DNA from: Agrypnia vestita
Taxonomy: Eukaryota; Arthropoda; Insecta; Trichoptera; Phryganeidae
Reading direction: 5' to 3'
Length of the DNA stretch: 64,000 nucleotides
NCBI GenBank assembly: GCA_016648135.1
Contig: JADDOH010001563.1
Span: forward strand, 1 to 64,000
Below are positions 54,518-63,118 of the stretch, piece by piece (within the stretch, counting starts at the first letter, position 1; each line of letters begins with the position of its first letter). Below the pieces are notes generated by a model, which did no database searches, was not told the origin of the DNA, and saw only the letters and a program-made list of their open reading frames with translations. The translations under genes were made by a program, and so were the position numbers.

Positions 54518-54562
54518 CAACCAATATAACTGAGTCTTTGTCAGAATTGACGCACATTAACT
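54518..54562 (-). ncRNA. Hammerhead-like relic, core lost
   Basis: Minus strand: GCGTC, CTGACAAAGACTCAGT, then GGTTGACG. The first half and the CGTC/GACG helix I resemble 38554-38593, but the GAAAC box is destroyed. Confidence 0.25.
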
Positions 54563-54564
54563 GA

Positions 54565-55815
54565 TCCATGAAATAAAATATGTAACGAAATCAATAGAAT
54601 ATCTATATATTTAATGCAGAATAACAAAACTTGAGTTATTTTAAAAATATCGAATTGCGGAATGTACCTATTCGGAAATATGGCATATCTGTTCTTATAC
54701 GATCGTATATTTTTATGTGTTTTATTTCATTTTAATGTTTTATACCCCTTTAAAAAAATACTCTTTTTACTATCATCTATTTTTACGCTTTTTCCTTTGA
54801 GGCAAGGGGCTTTTACTATCCTAAAAAATATTGTGACTGATAAAAAAATCGCATGCTTAATCCAACCACACATCTGACTGCGACTTAGAACTGGTAAAAT
54901 ACTGGTACAGATATAATTATTTACAGGAACGACAATGCCTTCCATCCATAATTGAGAATACCTGTTTCTTGGGGTCCTCGCGGGCCACTTCCTCCGTGGA
55001 CTTATCTTGTTTACGTGAAAAATCACTCTGAATTATTCAGACGAAAGTGCTGGGAATTTATATAGGCGGAGGTATCGCGTGACGTCACAGGCTGGGGAGC
55101 AGGGGGGTTGGAAATATTTGTTCATATAAATGTACCTAATCAAATTAGGCGTCGACCATTTTGCGGTTTTTGATTGATCCAGCTTCCAGGGGTCCCGCCG
55201 CCGAGCTTTTATCCTGCTCGCCATAATGGAAGGGAATCCACAAAGAAGGGAGATAAGTTCATTTTGTCATTTCGGTAGCCGAGTAGTTAAATATCCGAGG
55301 AAATTATCTTTTCTCGTCAAACAAAAATGATACTATTCTCATTTTTATATTTACGCTAGCAATATTTGTGGAAATTTTTGTAATATTTTTTTGTTGTTGC
55401 CAAATTTTTTTTTATATTTTACTGAATTTTTTAAAATGTGTATGATGTTCCAATTAAATATTTGATGGGTATAAATGTAAATACAGCAATATACCACCAA
55501 GGTTTTTCTGAGAAATACCTATACATAAAACCTGTCACAATTTAAGAAAATTTCTCTGGAATTTACGAAACCTACGAAATCTTATTGGAATTAAGTTTTT
55601 TCTTTTTTATTCTTTTGTTCTTTTTTCTTTTATTTTCAGTCTTATTATTCTTGACTGAAACTAAATTATTTTCTAAACAATCGCTTTTCAGTTTTCCTTT
55701 TATATACTTACATGTATAAATAAATATTAAACCTTTAAATACGGTATTCAATCTAAAATCGACATCAACTCTCATTTTAGTATAAAATGGCGATTTTGTC
55801 ACGTGACACATACAT
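54565..55815. other. Unassigned interval
   Basis: A GC-richer patch at 55030-55240 contains TGACGTCA and TATATAGG-like words but no coding motif I recognise. The 99-codon minus-strand frame at 55026-54727 has no known domain. Confidence 0.4.
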
Positions 55816-55849
55816 GTGGTTGATTGGTTGAAGTGGATATTGCTGCATT

Positions 55850-56010
55850 TGCACTACGAGGATATTTCTGTCTTTGCTAGATGTAGGCAGTGCACGAGAG
55901 CCTATTCCAAGCACTATCGGCTGCGCAGCGGCCAGTACCGGCCGCTTAGCAGCCAATACAGCCGCCCGCAGAGCCTAGCGGCAGTATATCGGCGACAGCC
56001 AATTGCTTTA
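55850..56010. other. GC-rich patch with repeated GCAGC/CGGC words
   Basis: CTGCGCAGCGGCCAGTACCG, GCCGCTTAGCAGCCAATACA and GCCGCCCGCAGAGCC form a locally GC-rich block in very AT-rich DNA, open for 65 codons on the plus strand. No domain is recognised. Confidence 0.35.
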
Positions 56011-56489
56011 TGACTAGCCAAATTATATTATCGAAATGAGAACATTATTATTATGTTATATTTCATGTAAATAGAACACGGTTTTGTCTAAAAATTTATA
56101 AATACTTGTAGATGAAGAAACATCTTTAAAATATATTACGTTTTTCCTCCGCTGAGCACGAAAATTACTCCTTCAGCGAAGAAATACATTATATTACTTG
56201 AATTATTTTTGTTAAGCCTTAAGGTGTAATCTGATTATATTATTATTTTCAAAAAAATGTATATATTCAAATTCTGCGCTATAATAAAGTAATATTAAAA
56301 ATGCCAATTCGATCGAGCTCAAAAGAAATATTCAAAGAATTCGTTTCGAAAATCTGGAAAATATATGCAAAAAAAAACTTATCCACAAAAATTCAAATAA
56401 TTATCATAACACAACCATCTAATCCCATAAAATAAAGTAAAAATAAATAAAAATATCAAATACCGAGTACAAAAACTACATTTGGGTAG

Positions 56490-56600
56490 AGCGTCATTAA
56501 ATATTACTCTACTGTCTACTACTCTATGTCTTTATGATTATAATTTCGTTATAATACTATTATAGAGTAGTATTATAATAATTATAATACTACACTAAAT
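56490..56600. repeat. AT-rich palindromic cluster
   Basis: ATAATACTATTATAGAGTAG, TATTATAATAATTATAATAC and ACTCTACTGTCTACTACTC form overlapping inverted repeats. Confidence 0.55.
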
Positions 56601-56604
56601 CCTA

Positions 56605-56665
56605 ACAATTATAATTTTGTTGTCTGTCTGCAACTTCCTATAACGTCCGTAACTTTTTCATGAGA
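56605..56665 (-). repeat. 'GACAGACAGAC' interspersed repeat, 3' end only
   Basis: ACAATTATAATTTTGTTGTC, GTCTGCAACTTCCTATAACG and TCCGTAACTT match, on the minus strand, the 3' end of the family at 12793-13040. Confidence 0.6.
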
Positions 56666-56769
56666 TATCTATTATTTTCAATAGTTTTTTAAAGCACTGT
56701 TATTTTTATATGTAAGTAGGTATATGACATTCTTCCGAATTTTTGTGTTTCAGATTTAAAATTTGGTGG

Positions 56770-56910
56770 TCTATCGTGGGTTTAATTGTGTAAAGTGATC
56801 ACTTAAGCTAGCCGGACGAGGTCGCAAGCCCTATAGACACCCAAAAAACACTTTCATACCTACCTTCCCATGTAAAAAAATAGCTTCGTCTCTGTGAATA
56901 ATATATTAGT
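56770..56910 (-). mobile_element. 'TCACAGAGACGAA' MITE family, partial copy
   Basis: TTCACAGAGACGAAGC on the minus strand at about 56895 is the family end. TAGGGCTTGCGACC and CTTAAGTGATCAC on the same strand match its core. The other end is lost. Confidence 0.65.
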
Positions 56911-57000
56911 AATATATCATGAAAAATTATTGTATTTTTGAAATACGAAAAAGACTCAAAAAATTCTATACCCGATAGTTTTGTAAGCACAAACCATAAT

Positions 57001-57172
57001 TTGGCCCTCGTAGCCCAGTGGGCATGGCACTGGCTTCTCACGCCGCGGGTTTCGGGTTCGATCCCCGGTGAGGTCACAACACATCTATGTGATTTACTCC
57101 AGCTTGAGGGTTTTTGTGACGTAACGACTTCAGTAATTGGGCCTTCTGGCCTGTTGAATCGTTTAAAATAGA
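57001..57172 (+). repeat. tRNA-derived SINE family A, near full length
   Basis: The head is strongly tRNA-like: A box TAGCCCAGTGG at 57011-57021 and perfect B box GGTTCGATCCC at 57055-57065, spaced as in a tRNA. A non-tRNA body follows (GATTTACTCCAGCTTGAGGG, TTTTTGTGACGTAACG) and a tail TAATTGGGCCTTCTGGCCTG with TTGAATCGTTTAAAATAG. The 3' tail alone recurs at 9871-9935. The anticodon arm cannot be placed confidently, and no processing as a tRNA is expected. Pol III would transcribe it from the internal boxes. Confidence 0.85.
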
Positions 57173-57174
57173 AA

Positions 57175-57838
57175 GAAAATTTGTAATGAATTATCAAAAT
57201 TTTAAACCTGTAAAAATATTCACTGCTATTTATCGGTAAAATATCAAATTATAATATAAGTTAATTTATTCTACGAAATATCAAAAAATAGTTTTCTTCA
57301 AATATTTTCTACAAAATATATTTCAAACTGTTTTTGTGCGTAAAAGTTAGCTACCGAAATCGCTTATTGATAAGGTGTACGAAATTTCATAAAAAAATAC
57401 GGTGAGTTTTTGTTTATCTAAAAAAAAACGTTATTCATCCATCAATATCAATTTTATTCCCTTCTCCATTAGTATCAGAGCCATTAGATATAATACGCTT
57501 GTACCGGTGACTTCAGATTTTTGAAACCCTTATGGATCGCAATTATTTAATACGGCGTTTAGATCCTTCGGCGATTCTGTGGCTATCTATCTTCTCAATG
57601 TCGGCAAAATGTTTTTTTCATCTTCAGTAATAAGAAAACATTGTAGGTAGCTATATGTGGCGAACACAGAGGCTGAGTATGGTATTTAACCAGAAATTTT
57701 AAAATATAGGTATGTTCCATTTTTTCCATAAGTGAAATGTTGTCGAGCATACCAAAACACATGTATTATTGTCGATTTCTAACTATGCTGTAACGAGATG
57801 ATAACAGAAATTACGTAGTACACGTAATTACGGAGTAC
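57175..57838. other. No feature identified
   Basis: About 660 bases of unassigned AT-rich sequence. Confidence 0.5.
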
Positions 57839-57840
57839 AC

Positions 57841-57888
57841 AATAATCCTGATGAAGAGAACATTGTTCTCGAAACATGTAGATTTTTT
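57841..57888 (+). ncRNA. Hammerhead ribozyme motif, near consensus
   Basis: Plus strand: AATC, CTGATGA (57848-57854), extra A, perfect six-pair helix II GAGAAC/GTTCTC with ATT loop, GAAAC (57871-57875), ATGT completing an ACATGT palindrome, A as cleavage base (GUA), then GATT. Helix I has four perfect pairs (AATC/GATT) and two more after a mismatch. All core boxes are intact. The palindromic mini-helix III fits small hammerheads that cleave as dimers. The downstream GGTGAAAACAAAGTA block is shared with 42452-42505. Confidence 0.75.
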
Positions 57889-58018
57889 AATCTAATATAG
57901 TGGTGAAAACAAAGTAATTTGTGTTTTATTTTAGAAATTAAGTATCGCTTCTGTGTTAGAAAAACAGCCACCCGTGTCCATAAAATTTCAAGATGAGCAT
58001 TTAATAATTGGTTATTAA

Positions 58019-58968
58019 CCCGCGAGCACTCGCGCTATGAGCATTGTGCTCTCGGTAAATTTTTAATTAATTAAAGTCCTCGTACATTCAGTAGCTGAGT
58101 TTTATACGAATTATGAGAATACGTTCCCCCTCCCGCGCGTTAAATTGCCCTTGCGCCAGTGTCATCAAGTTGCTCACAGGAGGAGGTTCGTTCGCCGAGT
58201 TACCTTCGCACGGCGATTTGCTCATCGCGCGAGAGACGACGTAAGTACTTAATAAGGGTGGAGTAGATGTTGTAGAAAGGTTAAAAGAAAACTATTCAGT
58301 GGCTTCAGATGGCCATTGGGGCTATTATTTTCGATTCTTAATACTGCAGAAATCAACAGCCAAATTATATACAAAGAAAATACACAATTGTAATGTTTAC
58401 TCGGTGAGAATATTTGAAGAAACTGGCCCCCATGCTAACTCAACGCCAAATCAAAAGAAGGAATACCACGAAAAAATTTTCGTATCCTCTTCAGCAAATC
58501 TTGAAACGTTTTGCTAATGAAACCGAGGAACCAGACCCCGAAAAGCCTAGTGGCATCTGTGCAGTGTGTCCAAGATGGAAAAATCGCACTACAAAAAAGC
58601 TCTGTATTTACTGCCAAAAATATTTGTGTACATAACACTCAAATACATTATGTTATATATTTATATAATAGTTGTATTAACGATGGAGATTAATTTTTCT
58701 TTATAAGATTGATAATAAAGTTGATTTACGTTACATTTTTTCTTTATTTTCTTAAGAGTGCCTTAGAAGACTGACTAAATTAAAATTTTTTTTTGTTATA
58801 GAAATGAAAGTTTGTAATATTTTTAAATGTTAAAAAATATAAATATTACAAAATTATAAGTTTTTTATCATAAAAACCATAATTACAATCATGATGTTTT
58901 GGATTAAGGCACATTAATCACTATTTAATATTTGTGAGCAAAATGCTCTACATGCGAGTGCCCGTGTG
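58019..58968 (+). mobile_element. piggyBac deletion derivative with terminal repeats
   Basis: The left end is TTAA at 58015-58018 then CCCGCGAGCACTCGCGC. About 15 bases in, GAGCATTGTGCTC follows. The right end, inverted, has GAGCAAAATGCTC at 58936-58948 and GCGAGTGCCCGTG at 58954. Matching inverted ends with a TTAA target is the piggyBac signature. The right TTAA has mutated. It contains a C-terminal transposase remnant (58254-58635) and a possible 5' leader with a GTAAGT donor at about 58230. About two thirds of a normal element is missing. Confidence 0.85.
58254..58635 (+). pseudogene. piggyBac transposase C-terminal remnant with zinc finger
   Basis: Starts KGGVDVVERLKENYSVA, then after a frameshift RWPLGLLFSILNTAEINSQI, IYKEN, and after another LTQRQIKRRNTTKKFSYPLQ, GICAVCPRWKNRTTKKLCIY, CQKYLCT and stop. 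These are the conserved 'KGGVD..D....Y...R.T.RWP..LF..ILD.A..N' block and the C-terminal cysteine-rich domain (CxxC...CxxCxxxxC) of piggyBac transposases, which binds the terminal repeats. The last of the catalytic aspartates lies in the GGVD block. Upstream catalytic residues are deleted. A GATAATAAAG polyadenylation-like signal follows at about 58710. Confidence 0.85.
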
Positions 58969-59221
58969 ATTTTTATTTGCGCAAGTTCTTGTGGATTAAT
59001 AACAATAGATATAGTGTTAAAGGACTTTTTGGTTTCTAACATTTTTTAATAATCTAGTCTAAAGCCTCTTTTACGTACGTGCAAAATATCAATATTTTTT
59101 AAATCATTGACCTGTCTCTGAAATTGTTTTGAGAGTTCTTAGAAATTATTATTTTAAGCCATCTAGGGTGTTCTTTTATTATTTTTCTAAAACCACATGC
59201 TGTTTCAAAATATAGATAATA

Positions 59222-59600
59222 TACTAGCTTACCCGCGCGGCTTCTCACTATATTGAATAATAAGGATAAGGACGCTTTGAAAAAAAATTAAAAATGGATT
59301 TGTAATGTTTTTTATTTATATATTTACACACGTAGATTTTTAGTAACTTTCAGTCATATTTAATAAATTTGTGTATTAACCCTAACATAGTCAAGTTATT
59401 TATATAACTTTTTGAGTTCTACAACTTCTCTAAAGAAAGTATTTAAATATCTCTTACCGTTAATGCAGCGTTCGTAAAAAACGCGAAATCATCATTCATC
59501 ACGAAAAGTCCTTTTATTTAAACGGGATAATATATAATCTTTGTCCACCTTGAAAGTTTATTCTAACATCCAAACTTACAATCTTTACCGATAGATTTCA
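59222..59600 (+). repeat. 'CCCGCGCGGCTT...GAGTTCTACAACTT' interspersed repeat, copy 2
   Basis: ACTAGCTTACCCGCGCGGCT, then AATTTGTGTATTAACCCTAA, TTGAGTTCTACAACTTCTCT, AAAGTATTTAAATATCTCTT in the order of 23750-24178. Non-coding. Confidence 0.65.
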
Positions 59601-59604
59601 AATA

Positions 59605-60405
59605 CTGAATAGTCATTGCAATAAATGTAGGTATGATATTATATTCGTATACCGGAATGATTAAACAGGTCGACTTAATATTTAGAGATTAGAAAAAATA
59701 TATCAATGTATATTATTAGTATAAAATGTAGGTCAAATGAAATTGGTAAATTTTATGTGCCTTTTTGCGCCACTTATTTTTTTACGATATACTTCATCTA
59801 CTATAATTTTATTTTGAAGGGGGAAAAGCATAAATATTTATGCAAATCGATTTTAGATACAAATAATCATAGTGTATTTTAGAAACTACAAATGTTATTT
59901 TGAAAATAATATTTCTGTATATATTTTTTAATTTTGTTACCTTTAACTTTAATATTAGCTTGTTAGAACCGCTTTTAAGTAATTAGAATATGTATTATTT
60001 CATGAAATTTGTGGAGTTTGGTGTACTTTATATAAAGCAGCTACATGTGAGATCAATTACAATTATTACCATCAAAATCAAAACACACACATGCTGGAAC
60101 AACTATATAAGAAACTAAACTAATCTGATACTCAGGAAAGTGCTCAGAGTTAGTTGTGTGGCAGTACCAAAAAAAGGATTTAAGTTGAAAAAAAAATGGA
60201 TTCTTTATAATAATAATAATAATATAATTTTAAAAATACTGCGAAGAATTGACATGCAATTTAACATAAAAAAAAGTCATTGATATGGATAGTATGCTAT
60301 GTTTAACAAATTTTTATGCTGTATACATTATGTTTTCAGATATGAATGATAAATTTCTACGTTCTTTACAAGCGAACCTTGTGTAAAGATCATCCGTGCA
60401 TTAAT
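59605..60405. other. No feature identified
   Basis: AT-rich, with an (ATA)n run near 60211-60227. Confidence 0.45.
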
Positions 60406-60409
60406 TATC

Positions 60410-60630
60410 ACAGAGTCGTGAAGAAATTACGTAAAGCAAAAACGTAAAAAACACGACCTCTTTTAAAAAATGTTGAAAGTCAGGAAAATGTGTCCGTAAA
60501 AGGATTAGCAGATAACCCTATAAACCAGATAGGTATTTCTCAGAAATCAGGGACAAACCGGTCTCCCCACAAAATACTCCAAAAGATGAAAATATCAGGT
60601 ATCCGCCCTACAGTGTTTCTGTAAAGTATA
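60410..60630 (+). pseudogene. Possible transposase N-terminal helix-turn-helix relic
   Basis: The plus strand reads ENVSVKGLADNPINQIGISQ, KSGTNRSPHKILQKMKISGI, RPTVF. This resembles the 'V......NP..S...I....GIS..SV.RIL....I.PYR' HTH region of some insect Tc1/mariner-like or related transposases. Identity of the family is uncertain, and no DDE catalytic core is seen nearby. Confidence 0.4.
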
Positions 60631-60904
60631 TCCATTATGGTATCGCCTGTATTTAATACATTTTGTAAATTATGTCTCACATTAAATTATTATTAATACT
60701 GTAGACAAGAAGCCTAAAATAAATTAACGATAGATTTTTATATTGCAAATGAATGGCTTTTATCGAACCTTTGAAATAGATATTATAAACAGAGAATTGA
60801 ATTATTTAACACATTTAAGGGAAAGCAATACCGGTTTTCGGCAAACCAGCTTACCGGTAAATATTCCTCAACTCTAAAAGTTTTTTTATTATATTACCTA
60901 CTAG

Positions 60905-61180
60905 CTGTAAACCGTCAAAAATGACGTAGGTACTTTTACATGTGGATTGCTAAAGAATAAGTATGCAAAATTTGGGTAAGATCTGTCAAATGTACAAATG
61001 TAGATTTGTACAGAAAATGTATCGTGGGTAAAGGGGGTGGCGAAGAAATTGTTAAAATAAAATATTTAAAAAAAAAAATTAATGAAAAAATAGAAGAAAT
61101 TTTTTTAAATATAAATTGAGGAAGTTACGGGAAGTTATGGACAGACAGACAGAATACAATCATTCTTATTGGGATGAATT
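60905..61180 (+). repeat. 'CAAAAATGACG...GACAGACAGAC' interspersed repeat, copy 5
   Basis: CTAGCTGTAAACCGTC, CAAAAATGACGTAGG, GAAGTTACGGGAAGTTATGG and ACAGACAGACAGAATACAAT in the family order of 12793-13040. Confidence 0.7.
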
Positions 61181-61460
61181 TAACGTTGTTATCGTGGAGA
61201 TCATTAATTTCTCCTTCAGTTACTACCAAATTTTCCAGGTTATCGTACTCTCGGCAGGAAATGCATCCGATAAATTGGAGAATGCACTTAGAGAGACCGT
61301 GAACCAATTATTTAAAAATCAATTGTATCAAAATTGAGGCATTAGTATGGATTGTCATCCAAGGAATTCTTAGCATTCGCCTCTATTACCGCCTATCCAT
61401 TTGTAATGATACATAGAATATGGACCATATGTAGTGACATGGTTTGCGCTGACGCTACAC

Positions 61461-61550
61461 TATATATATATATATATATTATATATATAGATGTATAGAT
61501 AATAAGATAAATAAACCAAAATAGGTATATATATAGATATATATACTATT
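61461..61550. repeat. (TA)n and TATAGA-rich microsatellite
   Basis: A run of TA units at about 61461-61489 followed by ATAGATGTATAGATAATAAG and TATATATAGATATATATAC. Confidence 0.85.
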
Positions 61551-61984
61551 TTGTTTATTGTGCTTACTTGATCCAAATCAGTGTTACAAATAAAATCCAG
61601 TCAAAAAAACATTTGCACCGTGTATTCATATATATACGTGTATATGAGTCATGTTTGACGTCAAGCAGTATTTTTTGCTGTAATAATATTCATTGGTCAA
61701 ATGATATAATTTGGTTAACAAAACGTGAACGCGGACTATTAATAATATGTTACGACTGTATCAACTGGTTCTATTTATAATTGAGTCGCAGCTCGAATGG
61801 GAGAAAGTTTTGGAAGGATTAATGCAAGGATCTGGCTTACCTTATTTCCTCTATGAGTTGGACGTCTTTTTGCACCGTCGCTACTTCTTTCGTGGAAGCG
61901 GCAACAGTCTCCGATTGGTTGGAATCACGCACTTTATCTGTTGAATAGCACGGTCTTCACGGCGACGTATCACAATCTATCTAA

Positions 61985-62031
61985 TCGAATCTATGCTCCT
62001 TGACACAGTATGTCAAGGAGCATAGATTCGA
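61985..62031. repeat. Perfect 21-bp hairpin
   Basis: TCGAATCTATGCTCCTTGAC with A at 61985-62005, loop CAGTA, and TGTCAAGGAGCATAGATTCG with A at 62011-62031. All 21 base pairs match with no mispair. Confidence 0.95.
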
Positions 62032-62034
62032 CCG

Positions 62035-62415
62035 TCAACGCGTTTTACAGATAACTGAATTACTGATTCGCCTCTGTCCACGACTCTGCGCGGCGCCGCG
62101 CCGTCCTTCGTAGGCCAGAGTGGGATGGAGCGATCGGAACATGAGCGGACAAGAGAGATGAACATATTAGGTCTCAGGGAATTTTACGAGCTGCGCATCA
62201 AACAGGCGCTATCATCAGATGCGTCAACACGGACATTCTATACTGCAAACACAGTCAATGCCTCACCATTGACCTTGAGTCTCCGCAAATGGCTGACCAC
62301 CAGTCCTCGCTACGCCTCGAGCAGATCTCCACTGCGCATTCCCATACTGTTTTGTAATTTCTACATGCATACTACTCTTGCCGCCGGAGCTTCTCTCCGG
62401 TGAGAATAAAAATCC
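62035..62415. other. GC-richer block, function unknown
   Basis: Less AT-rich than its neighbours, open for 92 codons on the plus strand (62125-62403) with no domain I recognise. Its right edge contains GCCGGAGCTTCTCTCCGGTG, a hairpin shared in inverted orientation with 16749-16780. It could be part of an unrecognised repeat, possibly an LTR, or a degraded exon. Confidence 0.3.
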
Positions 62416-62520
62416 ACACGTAGACGCAACACTCTTCTAAATTATCATTAATTTTAAGTTTGAGATGTTATATGTTTTAGGTATATGAATAATAAGCCTT
62501 TTTTTAAAAAAAACTATTTT

Positions 62521-62765
62521 TTTACTCCCTTTCTTTTAACTCGTAGCGTCTGCGGTTTGTTGTCTGCCAAAAAAACTTTGGATCGATTTTTAACCCTTTT
62601 CCCGTTATCCAATCTTGCTGAAACTTTGCAGGCAGACTCGTGGTGAAGATAAAAATGATCTAACAAAAATTTCGTTTAAATTTTTTAAATAATTGTAGTA
62701 TAAGGCACGAAACCTGATTAAATGAGAAATGGAGTATAATAAAACTCGGTTTTTATGAATTACTT
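62521..62765 (-). mobile_element. 'TACTCCCTTTCTC' MITE family, copy G (short)
   Basis: Starts TTTACTCCCTTTCTTTTAAC, contains TTTGGATCGATTTTTAACCC and CTTGCTGAAACTTTGCAGGC, ends ATGAGAAATGGAGTATAATA and TTTTTATGAATTA. At about 245 bp it lacks much of the interior of copy D. Confidence 0.85.
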
Positions 62766-63118
62766 TTTATTATGCTTCTTCAATGTTTCGTTTATTACAA
62801 AGTTGTAGTTAGCTTGTAAACACCCGGTGCACACGCAGTACACGTCTGCACGCGTGTGTGCGTGGAAGGCTGTAGGTGGTAATCTCCTCCCTCGCGGAGA
62901 AACCTTTTCAGTATTCTAAAGGTGTGAAATGAAAAATACACAGTCATTCTGGATCTGGGGTGCGGATGATAGGTTGAGCTCAACATCGCCTAATGGCCCG
63001 AAAATAATTGGGACATCACTTTTGCCACTCTCTATAAGGAGGTTTGAATAAAAAGAGCAACAAACGCACACAGTACATCACTTACAGAAGTGTAAAAACA
63101 TTTTATTTAAATTTTATT

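Noticed and set aside
57001..57075. Functional tRNA gene
   Set aside because: A and B boxes are good but acceptor and anticodon arms do not pair as a cloverleaf, and a SINE body and tail follow.
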